A DNA stretch of 64,000 nt from Datisca glomerata (GCA_003255025.1 QANY01005731.1:732287-796286), one strand, 5' to 3'; counted from the first letter of the stretch, positions 1 to 11,690 are shown. Notes: generated from the letters alone by a model not told the origin. Translations and numbers: made by a program.

Positions 1-459
1 AAGCATTGGAGAGTGATGCGTGTCAGGTAAACATCGGGCGAGATAACGACTATTTTTTTATATGACGAGCTAGGAGTGACATTTAATGCCTCTGTCCCCC
101 GAGCTGATGTGAAGGGACGTGTATTTAATAATGGTTTGCCTTTAATCCCGCGGGGCGTGGTGGGAGTGACCGTTTAATGGCTGACTCGACATTTGATTAT
201 GGCGAAACGCCATGTGGAGGGCTACTTTCGGTGAATAATGATGAGGAGCACTGATCCCCTGCGTCAGGCTCTCCTCTCAAGGCCTTTTTATTTATGCAGG
301 TCGGTGTCGCCCGCTCCTTTGGGGGCTAACCTGGTCAGGTCATTTTTTCCTTTTTAAAAGCTTAGCTTTCCAGTTCCTATTCTTGGGGTAGAGCAGAGAT
401 ATCTATCGTGGCATGCCACATAGTGTCGCGTCATTGGTAGCCCGAAAATACCCATAACA
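1..459 (-). repeat. 3' LTR (partial) of the Tat-lineage element
   Basis: It aligns by eye with 10866-11354 over its whole visible length, sharing the ATGACGAG, TGTCCCCCGAGCTG and GGCCTTTTT stretches and the terminal block ending in CATAACA. Read on the - strand the LTR begins TGTTATGGGTATTTT at 459, a canonical TG start. The other end lies outside the window, so neither full length nor target duplication can be read. Confidence 0.8.
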
Positions 460-471
460 GTTGCCCCTAGT
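460..471 (-). promoter_or_regulatory. Polypurine-tract-like site next to the 3' LTR
   Basis: On the - strand the sequence next to the LTR start reads CTAGGGGCAAC followed by TGTTATGG. A purine-rich AGGGGCAAC immediately before TGTT is the usual second-strand priming context of Tat-type plant elements. It fixes the LTR edge at 459 and the element's direction. Confidence 0.6.
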
Positions 472-1012
472 CAAGAATCCCATGCATGCCCTATCAGCTA
501 GGGTCCGAAGACTTCTAGGTTCCTTTCTTAAGCGTGAGTCGAATTGTAGAACACTTTAGAGGTTGAGTTTGGGCGGGTTAAGTACCTTTTTGAAGTGAAA
601 CTTCATGTGTGAGTTCCCATATTTGTTGGAATTCAAAATTCACCGTTCTCCGGAGTAGGGGTGATGATGGCGCGTGGAATAGGGAAGTGATGACCATGTG
701 ACCTTGGCTACGGAAATGCCACCAATCATGTTGACGCGTGCACTCGATCTTCTTGGGCATATCATTTTGTAAGTTGACAACTCTCTGACCCGTCAAATCA
801 CTTGCTCCAAGGTATTTATATTAGTGGTTTTCTTCATACCCCTTGTTTTTCTTCATCTAAGAGAGACAAGCTCTTTGGCGATCCCACCTTTTGTCTTTTG
901 CCCTTACTTTCTTCTTCGTGGAAAACTGTGAATCTCTTTTTCTCCCAAGGGAACTTTCACAAGTGCTCCTTCCAAGCCCTTTTCCTTCTCCTTGTTGGTT
1001 GTTAAGTACCAC
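460..1012. other. 3' untranslated part of the Tat-lineage element
   Basis: This lies between the 3' LTR and the start of the antisense coding region. I see no coding potential of its own. It would contain the 5' leader of any antisense transcript. Confidence 0.5.
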
Positions 1013-1353
1013 ATGGATTCAGGCTCGACCGAGACTAATGGTTCCCTCTCTGACCCTAAAAGGGATGTAAGTCCGAGCGGGAGTTCTGGTCGTTGGGGGC
1101 CCGATCAATACCCCTGCTCCTTCACCGAGGGGGATCTGATCTTCCTTCAGGAGAAGTATTACCTTCCAGACTACGTCCATTTGTGACTAGCGGAAGATGG
1201 CGAGAAAGTCAGTGCCCCTCGACATGGCAGGATTGGTTTATATTCAGCGACTCTGGAAGGCGTGTTGCGTCTTCCCCTATACCCCTTCTTCAGGAGATGG
1301 TTCTCCTCATGGGGAGAACCTTGGCCCAACTTCAGCCTAACTCTTGGAGGGTT
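1013..1353 (+). pseudogene. Antisense ORF of the Tat element, N-terminal part (putative gypsy-type transposon protein)
   Basis: An ATG at 1013 opens a frame beginning MDSGSTETNGS, running to a nonsense TGA near 1184-1186 (after YYLPDYVHL). It continues with LAEDGEKVSAPRHGRIGLYS and, after a frameshift, LAQLQPNSWRV at 1321-1353. The block 'YLPD...EGVLRLPLYPFF...LAQLQPNSWRV' matches the N-terminal block of plant proteins usually annotated as putative gypsy-type transposon domain proteins. It runs antisense to pol. The reading frame is cut at 1353 by the nested insertion and resumes at 5270. Function in the family is not established. Confidence 0.65.
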
Positions 1354-2100
1354 TGTTGGTCGTCGCGGCCCGTGCATGACAGAAGTGTGGAGACGCGTGG
1401 CCTTTTAAAAAATTAAACTTTAAATAAAAGTCGAATCTTTTAATTAAAAAAGCCTTACGCAACGTCCACGATAACTAAATAAAAAATTTTATTGAAAACT
1501 TTTTTCAATCATTCAGGATCTATTATATATANTATATATATATATATAAGTTAAATCTACAAGATACAAGGTTCAGAATCATGTACCTCTTGTAGTCTCT
1601 ATCAAGCGTTCTTGCAAAAACTGATCGATCTTCCATTCCTACGAAATTGTTTCAACGATCAGTAGACTCCGAGATCCACACCAAGATCTTTCAAATCAAT
1701 TCTCAACGCACTAGAACGTGTGTGGGCACGTAGAATATTACAAGACACTTTTTCTGTCTCTAGATGTTCTCAACACATGAGATCTAGAGAACCACTGAGA
1801 ATGACTTTAGTGAGACGATTCTCTAAAAGAACGTGATGATTATTCTTTTAGAGATTTGATTAACGTTTAATCACAGAAGAAAATCTCTCTAGTATCAATC
1901 GTGTTCTCAATTCAACTCTTGATTAACGAACTGATGATCTAATTGACTGATTCTCTAAAATTATTTCAACAACTTAGGCATATAGGGATAAACTGAAATA
2001 ATATTTAATTGTATAATTACCGATTGCAGTGGGACTCACTGGTGCATAACTACAGTGCATCATTGTCATGTCATGTCGCACAACAGTGTTGCACACTCAC

Positions 2101-2348
2101 TACTGTAGTGCTATGTGACACCACAGTAGTCCATGTCAATTTCTGATATTCTATCAGTGATTGACACGTGGAAATTATTACGAATTAAATATTTATTTTA
2201 ATCAGAAAATTATCTAGATATCAGTTAATTCAAAATTAATATATCTGATTATTCATAGCAGCTAACAAATCTGTTATTTCACAAATAAAAGAATTAGTTG
2301 ATGTAAATTATTATCTAATAATTATCTAATTTCACAAATTAAATATTT
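2101..2348. repeat. Direct repeat, copy 1, inside nested insertion
   Basis: It matches 3811-4084 at high identity, including TACTGTAGTG, GACACGTG, ATCTAGATATCAGTTAATTC and TTATCTAATAATTA. Sequences further right of the two copies are not recognisably alike, which argues for two related but distinct LTRs rather than one LTR pair. Confidence 0.7.
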
Positions 2349-3639
2349 TGTCTCCAAATCGATAATTGAAAAATGATAATTATATATATACATCTCATAT
2401 TTTCTCTTTTAACAATAAGGTATCGTTTGTTCGATCAAGTCACAACTATCCACATGAAATCTTAATTGTGACTTAGTGAGTGTAACCCATCATTTCAGAT
2501 TTCATGACTTCATTTAGAATATGTTGCCTTAGGGTCAGTTAAAACTAAATTACATCACTTCCTCATATCTTCTTAAGAAGTCCAACCTTGATATTGGTAT
2601 CGAAACATTTCTTAGGGGGATGAAAACGAAGCCATCTCGAGGCTCTCACTGCACCTCATGGTGTTGTACTAATGATGGAGACCATATGTTACATTGACAT
2701 GTCAACCTTCTCTCACTCACTATTTTAGTATAATGTATTTCTATTTTAACTAATCAATTATTTCCAAATTAATTACTAATTAAAATAATAACTCTATGAA
2801 TATTTAATTATCAGTTAATCCAATCTCATTGGTCTAAGTTCATTTAACTTTCTGAATCGCCTAAGTCATAATTAGGTGAACTTAGACTAACTAATTAATT
2901 ATATTCATCAAACTTTAATAAAACTCTTTTACTAAAGTTGGTTAATCTATATAGCCTTTAGTGTGGTGTGATAACTAAGTTTTAACTAGTTAAAATCTAA
3001 CATTTACATGCAATTGATTCCATAATATAATACATATAAACATATTAGGACAATCCTAATAAATTATGTTTATACAGATGAGATGCATGATTAAATAAAA
3101 CTGTATGGATGTATGACATGTGATCGAGTAATGCACGGACATGTTATCAAACATAATAATTAAACAATTATTTAACAATTAAATAAAATAATAATGGACC
3201 TACTGAAAATTGAGTATTTTTAAATTACCCTTGAAATAAAGAAATAAAATTACAAAGCAGACTTCAATAATACATATTTGTAAATAAAATATTTATTTGA
3301 CTAAATCAAAGTCAACTATATTAAAATGGATAATTTCAAAAATTATTTTAATTAAGAAAAGTATTTTTTTAATTAAAAAGGGTTTTGTTCAAAGTTTGAA
3401 GATTATGAAGATGTACATCAGGGGCAAAATGCAATATTTAAGATTTGATCAAACTTGGGTAAAACCCTTTCGAGATATTGATTTTTAATTTGATAAAATT
3501 AATAATTAATAGTTATTTTTAAATTACATTAATTTCAAAATTTTAATGGATAAAAAAAGAGTTGGGATTTTAATGAAATACTTAGTTGATAGAGTTGATT
3601 GCATGGTTTGTTCAAAAATTTCCTAAAACGTTACAACAC

Positions 3640-3812
3640 TTAACCAAGACCAGCCCGCCTCGTGACGTCATGGACCGGTTCAGCGGTTCATCCCCGAGAC
3701 GCCCTAAATTTCTGGCAGCCCGGCCCATGAATCGCCTGGAAAGGCCCGACCCCGCCTATGAACCAGTCGGACCGAGCATGGTCGGCCCGGGCTGGCCCGG
3801 TTGCCACCCCTA
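3640..3812. mobile_element. GC-rich segment with a hAT-like terminus (one end only)
   Basis: An abruptly GC-rich stretch (many CCCGGCCCG words) sits inside AT-rich DNA and ends in TTGCCACCCCTA at 3812. Its reverse complement starts TAGGGGTGGCAA, a common hAT-family terminus. Homology between the two flanking LTR copies stops precisely at this point. I could not find the matching left terminus or an 8-bp duplication of CTGTAGTG, so this is at best a truncated element. Confidence 0.35.
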
Positions 3813-4084
3813 CTGTAGTGTGCTATGAGCCAACACAGTGCCTCACGGCACCATAGTAGTGCATGTCAATTTCCGATACTCTATCAGTGATCGACACGTG
3901 ATCATTAGTATGAATTAAATATTTATTTTAATCAGATAATTATCTAGATATCAGTTAATTCAAAATTAGCATATCTGATTATCTTCATCAACTAATTTAT
4001 CTGTTATTTTACAAATAACAGATTTAGTTGATTCAAATTATTATCTAATAATAATTAATTATCTAATTTCATAAATTAGATATT
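3811..4084. repeat. Direct repeat, copy 2, inside nested insertion
   Basis: This is the partner of 2101-2348. Homology to copy 1 starts exactly at TACTGTAGTG, where a GC-rich segment ending in TTGCCACCCC abuts it. It then runs through the CACGTG and TATCTAGATATC motifs. Confidence 0.7.
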
Positions 4085-5269
4085 CTCTCACTTATATATA
4101 ATTAAAAATGATAATTATTTATATATAATTTCTGAAAATTATATTTAAATATATAAATAATTCAATTAATTATTTTTAATTAATTAAACAAACATAATTA
4201 TCTCATAATTATGTACTTGCAAGAATAATTTTTTTTACAAGCCAGTCATTTTCTCATGACATCCTAGACAATGTAGATTAGAGTTGAATTAGAGACCATG
4301 GACCTATAATCCTAAGCTCCAATAAATCAGATTATTAATTCAACTCTTTAATTAAGTAATCTTATTTATTAATTTCATGATTACTCCACTATAAATATGA
4401 AATTACATTCTTAGAGGTTATAGAATGTATTTAAAAAGTATTCTCATGTAGTCCACTGACATAATCATTTCATGTAGTTCTGTCCTCCAATTATTGGTCC
4501 CTAAATTAGAAATAGTCAAAATTATCATTTTACCCTTCTAATTACCTATTGATCCTTAAGTATCATTAATCCACTAGTTAATGGCTAATTTATAACCTTA
4601 TTATAAATTTGAGCTCAATAACCATTCAATTTCAGATTAACACTTAAGGGAACCAATATACGATCCGTTAGGAAAACTTAGATTCCAAATCTTGTAAGAT
4701 CATATCCACAGTCATCCGCATCACTGAATCTCCAAAACAAAAGTCACTAGCCTGATTAACAAACAAACCTTAACGAATGAATCAAAAGATCCAGTAGACA
4801 TGCATAGGAGTTCATGACTACTCGGGATTCAGACTGATCTACATATAATCATCGAATTGATGTGTATTAAATCTTTATGATAAACGGCACATTAATAAAG
4901 ATATTAATTCATATCGGTCATGTCATATATAATCTTATTATATAAAGTAAGTTCACTAAGATGTCTATTCACATCACTGATCCAAATCTAGATCACACGC
5001 ATTCATAATGCTTAGTGAACCTTACTAGCAACCATTCATTAAACATTTCATACTTTAATATGTTGCTGACAATTTTATTCATTATCTATGATCTTAATCC
5101 CCTCGTACTAATACAAGATCATAGTCTTATTAATGAATATGAGATTTTAGATATTTATATAAATTATTCAACAATAATTTAAAAGAACAATTATAAAAAA
5201 AAATGTAATCCTCTTTAAATTTCATATCAAAATTTCAATAGACATGCCTTGAGGGCATAACCCCCAACA

Positions 5270-7232
5270 GGGTCCCGGCGGGATGCTTGGTCTTATGAAA
5301 GCTACACAACGGCTGAGACTTTTCATTAGAGGAATTCAACTTCCTATTCTAGCTAAAGACTCCTCCCAAGAAATAAGGCGATGAGGCTCCCTCTCGGTCC
5401 CCATACTGGTATTATATTAGCGGTAGGTCCGGGGGTGAGGCGGGTCATAGATAGCGTCCTCACCTAGTTTCACGATTAGAAAGACCATTGGTTCGTGGTT
5501 TCTGGATCTTGGGAGTCTCGTCCTAGAGACTCGTGGATCATAGAATAGATATCTCAGGTCTTTGGGGCTGCATGTAAGATAGTTAGTGAGGCATAAAATA
5601 CGCTTTCCCCCGGTCTCGGATATTAACTCCTTTTTTCTCATGTGTGTAGTGGGGAGGCAAAAACCGAAGGAACTCTCCACCAACTTCGCGGCCCGGAATA
5701 TTAATCTAGCCGGAGTTCTCGTGGAACAATGCCACTTCAGCTTCCTTACATCTCTCGCATCCCTGTAGGAAGGACTGTATCTTGATCCTCCAGATGGTTT
5801 CACAGTCGAGGTTCTCGAGAAAGCCCATTTGGCAGGTTTAACTTCGAAGAGTTTCGGTCCTCATAGTCCTAAAACTTTTTCTTCATAATGTATGTGACGC
5901 CATTCATATATCTTGTTTCTTGCTCCCTCCTTGCTCCATATTCTTCCTTTTTCTTATGTGGGCTTATCTTTGTGATGTTTCTTGTAGAAATGGCTACTTT
6001 GAGCAAACCCCGGGTGAAGCTCGAAGGTGTCAAGGCACAGAAGCTGGAGGACGTCCAATCTAAGAAGTTGGGGAAGTTGAAGAAGAGGAGACCCTCCCTT
6101 CACCTCCTCTCCTTACTCATTCTCGGGGGACCTCGAGATCACCATTGTCGCCTCTGTCTCTTCCACATTTTGTTGTTCTTGCCCCATCTCTGAAGACTAT
6201 CGGGAACCTTTCCCAAAAAGCCCCGGTCATTCTTTGGTCAAAGCCTATCATGAGATGATCTTGATTACGCGACTCCTCAAGGGTCCTCCAACTCCCTTCA
6301 ATTAGTGTGGGCATGATCAAAGCTACCAATCTTGAAGTTGGAGGGTCTTCGTCTCAGCTCCCTAGAGCTGCTTTTTCTGGGTTCGACTGGCCGAGATCTG
6401 GTGTTCATAAATGCAAGGCCCTGATGACCTCGATTGCGGGGGAAAAGGACCTTAGTCCCCGGGACTGAGCTCGAAGAGAGGTGAGGAGATTACTGGAACG
6501 TTGGTCAGCTTAGGTAGACCTTGAGAAGGGAGCCACCCTTCTTGGACTGCCGGGAATAGAGCTTGCTGACGCTTTTTGGGATCACACATTGGGCGTAAGT
6601 ACTGTCTCTTCTTGTGCCTTTTGTATGTGTTCTATTGTTTCCTTACTCGTTCATTCATCATTCGCAGGACCTTGCTTATAATGCTGCAATGTTGGCGCAT
6701 TTTGGCCGTTGTAGGGCCACAATGTTTATGGTGACCAAGGGTGCTTCAAAGTAAGAGTCTGAATTCACCGTCATGATTCAGAGGTGAAATTCCCTCTAAC
6801 GTGCCAATGAATGACTAACGGGGGGAGATTTAGGAGCTCCGTGCTGTAGCGGGGAGGACGATGAGACTTGAGGGGGAGTTACTTCAGGCTCAAGAATTTT
6901 AGGATTTGGAGGCTTAACTATCCGATCTTGATAAGGTCATCGCGAGTCTTCGTTGGAACAAGAACACCTTGTTGAATAAGTTTCATCTTTAGGAGGAGAG
7001 GCTTGTCTGGGCTGAAAGTCAAGAAATGGAGGTAACTCGACATCTAGATGGTTTTAAAGAATCCTCTGAGTTTAAGGATGCCTTAATCCTGGAATTCTCA
7101 CTAGGTTACGACAGTTGTCAAGACGAGATTGTCGACGTTTATCATGGGCTAAACCTGAGTTTCTTTAACTTTCCTCTGGAACGTTTGATCTGTTCTTGGA
7201 GTCCTAGTCTTATCGATGTGGAGGGTTTCTGA
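5270..7232 (+). pseudogene. Antisense ORF of the Tat element, C-terminal part
   Basis: Resumes the frame broken at 1353. Recognisable blocks in order are WFVVSGSWES (about 5480-5515), a basic region after an ATG near 5991 (MATLSKPRVKLEGVKAQK), a degenerate coiled-coil-like stretch around 6850-7020, and a terminal block (7026-7232) with EFKDALILEFSLGYDSC and LNLSFFNFP, ending at a TGA. This order fits plant putative gypsy-type transposon proteins (N-terminal domain, coiled coil, 'F...GF.SC...DLDLS' tail). Numerous stops and frameshifts break it. A GT near 6597 followed by CAG at 6667 could be an intron but is not proven. Confidence 0.55.
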
Positions 7233-7384
7233 CCTTCTACTACTCCCCCTGATCTTTTAGCGTCGGAGGCTATCCAAGACGATTCTGTCATGGGGGACCC
7301 CTTACCCTCTAGTCATTTTGAGGGGACCAGCCCCTGTCGTCAAATCTCGCTTAGAGATTTTGCCAGCACTTCTAGAGCTCTATT

Positions 7385-7910
7385 GTTCTAGAGCATCGTG
7401 CTAGTCATCACTTTTTAATTCTGAATAGCGGTTTAAAACACCGCGCTAGTCATCACTTTTTGTTTCGTGGAGTCTAGTAAAGCATTTTTGCTCTAACCAG
7501 AGCTATTTTCCTGTTTGACGAGCTAATATGCTCAGTAGACATCACTTTTTATCCCGACTGACGGGTTAGAGTATCACACAAGTCATCATTTTTTAATCTC
7601 GACTGGCGGGCTAGAATACTATGTCAGTCACCACTTTTTAATCTTGACTATCGGGCTAGAACACCGTATCAGTTATCATTTTTTAAATTCCAATTAGCAG
7701 GCTAGAACACCGCGTCAGGCATCACTTTTTGTTTTGTGGAGTCTAGTCAGGCATTTCTACTCCGACCAGAGCTCATTTTCCATCTAACGAGTTGGTATGC
7801 TCGCAAACATCACTTTTTGATCCCGACTGGTGGGTTAGAGTACCGCGTGAGTCATCACTTTTTAATACCAACTGGTGGGCTAGAACACCGTGCCAGTTAT
7901 AACTTTTTCC
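7385..7910. repeat. Tandem repeat array in the 3' region of the Tat element
   Basis: Monomers of roughly 46 bp carry the core CATCACTTTTTAAT plus a GACTGGCGGGCTAGAACACC-like half. A longer variant with GTGGAGTCTAGT and CCAGAGCT recurs about 310 bp apart (near 7470 and 7735), giving a higher-order pattern. It lies between the end of integrase and the antisense ORF. Tandem arrays in exactly this place are typical of Tat/Ogre elements and are known sources of satellite DNA. Confidence 0.8.
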
Positions 7911-7989
7911 TTCGTCGATCATTCCTTGGAGAAAATGGCTTTTATATTTGACATCCTACATAGATGTAGTCCTGCACCTCTTCCTTTTG

Positions 7990-10445
7990 CTATTGATAGT
8001 AGATCTTCAGGTGCTCCACGTTCCAAGGGTGCATCAAATCCCACCAATCCATGTCATGGAATCGATACGTGTCAAGGCGTACCACTTCTGTAACCAAGTA
8101 AGGCCCTTCCTAATTGTGTTTAAGGTCCCTTATCTTTGCGTCTTTCCTTTTTCATAGGGCTAGGTCACCCGTTCAAAACCGCCAGACCCTCGTCCTGGAA
8201 TGTTTGCAGTCATATGCCATTTATCGCACATTCTCATGAAATTCTTGGTATCTGAAACCATCATCAGCCAATAATACCCCTGCCTCTGTATCTTATGATG
8301 CAGTGTATGGGCCCCACTGTGGTTCTGGCAGACTTCCTCGTGAACCTCCGTCATGATGTACAACGCCTCATTAGGTGCAACGCACCTCTGGTAGTGGTAT
8401 TAAAAGGCTCTTTTGTACAGAGTTTCATCAAAAATTATATAATTGGCTTACCTAAGGTGGAGCTTTCTTGCAACTTTGATATATGGAGGTAGTGTTCCAT
8501 TTCGTAGATACTCGAGTATAGGGGTGATCCACGATGGAGCTCGCATTTCTCTAATGGTCTATAACACCTCCACCCCACTGATGCTTGGGCACGAGAGAAA
8601 TTACACGGGCATGATCCTACTGATCTCTATGTCATAGGAGGAAGCCAATTTAGCCAACGCGTCCACGTTAATGTTTAGGCTCCGAGGGATTTGTTGGATT
8701 GTGTAAGAGTTACAATTTCCAAGGAGGGACCGTGCTTGGACCAGGTATCTGGTCATATTGTCCTCATTCGCTTGATATTCCTCCCTGATTTGGTTCAGGA
8801 TAAATTGGGATTCGTTGTAAATCTTCATCATCCTTGCATTCAGAGTTCCTACCAAACATAAACCCGCTAGCATCACCTCAAACTCTGCTTCATTGTTTGA
8901 AGCTTTGAATCCAAAGTGCAAGGCGTACTCAACCTGAGACTGGTTAGGCGCTACGAGTAGTACGTCTGCCTCACTTCCCATTTTGTTGGAGGCGTCGTCC
9001 ACATATAGGGTCCATGCACCTCCATTGGTCCTCACTTCCTCTTCATGACACATCGTCATATTCATGATTAAATCCTCCATCACATGTCCCTTGAGGGCAG
9101 TTTGTGGAACGAATCACAGGTCAAATTCACTAAGTTGCGTGGCCCACTTGGTAATACGCACTGAGGTCTCGGGTTTCTGGAGGACCTACTGGAGTAGAGA
9201 ATTCATAAGAATTTGAATGGAGTAGGCCTGGAAGTATGGACAAAGTTTCCACGCCGCAGTGACCAGGGAAATGGCCATCTTCTCCAATTCCAGGTAATGT
9301 TTCTCCGCCCCTGCCATGGCCTTGCTAACATAGTAGATTAATTAGCTTCTGGACAAAGTCATATCTGATTCGGACTAGGGCCACACTAACGGCCATTTTC
9401 TGAGACCGCCAGGTTATGACAACACCTCTATATACACAGGTTTGGAGAGCACTAGCGGGGAGCTCATGTAGCTCTTCAGAGCTAAGAAAGCTTCTTCGCA
9501 CTCCTTGGTCAATTCAAAGGAAGCATTCTTCCTCATGATTTTAAAGAAAAGAAGGCATTTATCCGTGGCCCGAGAGATGAATCGATTAAGGGTAGCAACC
9601 CGTCCCGTAAGACATTGGACCTCATTGACGCTTCTCGGGGCCTCCATCTCCAGCATCGTCTTTATGTTATCATGGTTGGCTTTGATCCCTCTTTGGTTGA
9701 CCATAAAACCCAAAAAATTTCTAGAGCCAACACCGAAAGCACATTTTGAAGGGTTCAACTTCATCTGGTATTTCCTAAAGGTGTCGAATGTTTCAGTGAG
9801 GCCGGTAATGTTGTTCGTAGACCTCTTACTCTTAACTCGCATGTCATCCACGTACATTTCCATGTTCCTTGATATTTTCTCAAAGAACACTTTGTTGACC
9901 AGCCTTTGATAGGTGACCCCTGTATTTTTTAACCTGAACGTCATCACCGTGTAGCAATAAGTTCCTCGATTAGTGATGAAGGAAGTTTTCACCTGGTCAG
10001 GCGGGTGCATTAGAATTTAATTGTACTCTGAATAGGCGTCCATGAAACTAAGTAGATCATTTCCCGACGTGGCATCGACCAGCTGGTCTATGTAGGGGAG
10101 AGGGAAGTTATTTTAGGACAAGCTTTATTTAAATTCGAGTTTATACAGACTCTCCACTTACCATTTCTTGATTATCACGACATTGGCCAACCATTCTGGG
10201 TATTGGACTTCTTTGATAAATTTGGCGAGAGGAGTTTCTCCACCTTCGCAATAACGGCTTCGTCTCTTTCTGCATTCATACTCCTCGTTTTCTACCTGAA
10301 TGGCCTAAAATTTGAGTATGTATTAAGGTGGTGGGTGATAATGTGCCGACCTATGCCAGGCATGTCCTTGTGGCTCCATGCAAAAACATCATTATTATCT
10401 CGGAGGAACTTCATGAGTTCCTCTTTCTGCTCTAGGGTGAGCATC
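7990..10445 (-). pseudogene. Ty3/gypsy pol remnant: RT, RNase H, integrase ends
   Basis: Read leftwards. About 10445-10020 holds degenerate RT N-terminal blocks (SHKDMPGI, FPLPYIDQLVDATSG, LLSFMDAYS). 10010-9414 holds the RT core with MHPPDQVKTSFITNRGTYCY, an intact YVDD at 9843-9854 and LNPSKCAFGV. 9083-8601 is RNase H with WTLYVDDASN and SNNEAEFE retained. 8363-8160 is the integrase zinc-binding domain (HEEVCQNHSGAH...CDKW). The integrase C-terminus at about 8135-7990 reads EGPYLVTEVVRLDTYR and WNVEHLKIYYQ before a TAG at 7990-7992. The catalytic integrase core between zinc finger and C-terminus is absent, a deletion of several hundred bases. Gag and protease are not found. Stops and frameshifts make it non-functional. 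Confidence 0.85.
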
Positions 10446-10865
10446 AACCCAATTTAGATCATCTTCTCTAGCTGTTCCAGTGAGAGAATAACTGGTTCCA
10501 CGGGTTCATCCTGTTGTTATTCAGTGGGCGGTTCGTCGACTGTTGCCATTCATTTATTGGTTCCAACTTCGTGGGGTCACTCACTTTAGTTACTCGATCC
10601 CCACAAACGATTCCAACTGTTGTTACTGAAAATCTCTGGTATGAGGTGGCAATCAATCTCTCCTTCATGTAGGGATCTTGTCTACCTGAAATATGCACGA
10701 CACAAATGAAGAACTCTAAAGATGAAGAAAATCGGGGGTAGTTTCCTCATCGAAGAGCCTCTAATGCCTAAGTCAATATCCTAGAGAAAACTTGGAAGAG
10801 TTTTGCTTCAGAGAGAGTTTCGTACCTAGCCCAGTATGAAGATGGGAGATTTATATTTGAATTTT

Positions 10866-11354
10866 TGGAGAGGGATGCGTGTCAAGTGAACTTCGGGCAA
10901 GTTGATGACTCTTTTTTTATATGACGAGTTGGGGTAGGATTTAATGCATTTGTCCCCCGAGCTGCCGTGAAGGGACGTGCATTTATGTTGATTTCCCTTT
11001 AATCATGCAGGACGTGGTGGAAGCGACTGTTTAGTTTCTAACTTGACATTTCATTATGGCGATTGAAGTCGACCGGCGCCTGCGCAAATGGGGAAACACC
11101 ACGTGGATACTACTTTCAGTAATAACGATGAGGCATAGCACTGAGCCGCCGTGTCAAACCCTCCTCTCGAGGCCTTTTTGTTTATGCGGGTCGGTGTCGC
11201 CCAAGATCCTTTTGGGGCAGACCTGGTCAGGTCCGTTTTTTCCCTCTTAAGAGCTCAGCTCTCCACTTCCTCTTCCTGGGGTAGAGCATAGACATCTGTC
11301 GTGGCATGTCACGTGGTGCTGTGCCATTGGTAGCCCAAAAATACGCATAAAACA
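10866..11354 (-). repeat. 5' LTR of the Tat-lineage element
   Basis: This is the second copy of the 1-459 sequence; on the - strand it starts TGTTTTATGCGTATTTTTGG at 11354. The inner (left) edge is uncertain because the partner LTR is cut by the window start; the true LTR may extend left to about 10700. I could not identify a primer binding site with confidence. Confidence 0.7.
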
Positions 11355-11359
11355 TACAT

Positions 11360-11690
11360 ATTTAACTTGCATTTTCCTTTGTTAAAGCCAATTTATGAGA
11401 GAATAAGAAGCTATAAAACCTCATCCACTCCTAAGAAGAAAATACTACTTTTGGCTACACGAGCTTGGAGACCAGACAATTTGCCAAAGAGATCAATCCC
11501 TGCTTTAACACATTTAACAGATTCGAGCTCAACCTTGCAGAACACGAGAAGATCATCAACAAAACATAGGTTAATAATTTTGTCTTTCTTGCATCTCGAG
11601 TGAAATTGAAAGTTGGGGAGATGAGCACATTGGTTAAGGATGCCAATCAGAACTTCCATAATTAGGACAACAAGGAAGGAGATTATGGTT
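11360..11690 (-). pseudogene. LINE reverse transcriptase fragment
   Basis: The - strand frame from 11659 leftwards reads MEVLIGILNQCAHLPNF, then LCFVDDLLVFCK (the FADD active-site block with A to V), LFGKLSGLQARVAKSSI and a degenerate LILSxIGFNKGK. This is the palm and thumb region of plant L1-type ORF2. It is truncated by the Tat LTR on the left and by non-coding DNA on the right. It has the same family wording as the larger LINE at 28-32 kb. Confidence 0.75.

Larger units (their letters stand above)
1354..5269 (-). mobile_element. Nested LTR-derived insertion splitting the antisense ORF
   Basis: The right end reads, on the - strand, TGTTGGGGGTTATGCCC starting at 5269, an LTR-type terminus. 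The left end begins TGTTGGTCG at 1354. The flanks are GGGTT (1349-1353) and GGGTC (5270-5274), a 4/5 match for a 5-bp target duplication. Removing the insertion and one flank restores the interrupted host frame as SWRVPAGCLVL, which independently supports both edges. Inside are two related LTR-like pieces sharing about 250 bp (2101-2348 and 3811-4084), so this is probably a composite of two related LTR families. No protein domains are visible. One undetermined base (n) lies at 1532. Confidence 0.6.
1..11354 (-). mobile_element. Tat-lineage Ty3/gypsy LTR retrotransposon, decayed, left LTR cut by window edge
   Basis: Related sequence lies in the same orientation at 1-459 and about 10866-11354, framing a pol region read from the - strand (RT, then RNase H, then integrase pieces from right to left). 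The left copy is therefore the 3' LTR and the right copy the 5' LTR. Between pol and the 3' LTR there is a tandem-repeat array (7385-7910) and a coding region on the opposite strand (1013-1353 and 5270-7232). Both are known features of plant Tat-type elements. Gag and protease are missing: only about 400 bp separates the first recognisable RT from the 5' LTR region. The integrase core is also deleted. A 3.9 kb element is nested at 1354-5269. Lineage is inferred from RT wording and layout. Confidence 0.8.

Noticed and set aside
1532..1532. Undetermined base in a TA run
   Set aside because: Sequencing ambiguity in a microsatellite, not biology.
5417..5803. 128-residue - strand frame
   Set aside because: The + strand of the same region carries the better family match (WFVVSGSWES block), so this is probably its shadow.
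9505..9909. 134-residue + strand frame
   Set aside because: Antisense to the RT core with intact YVDD on the - strand.
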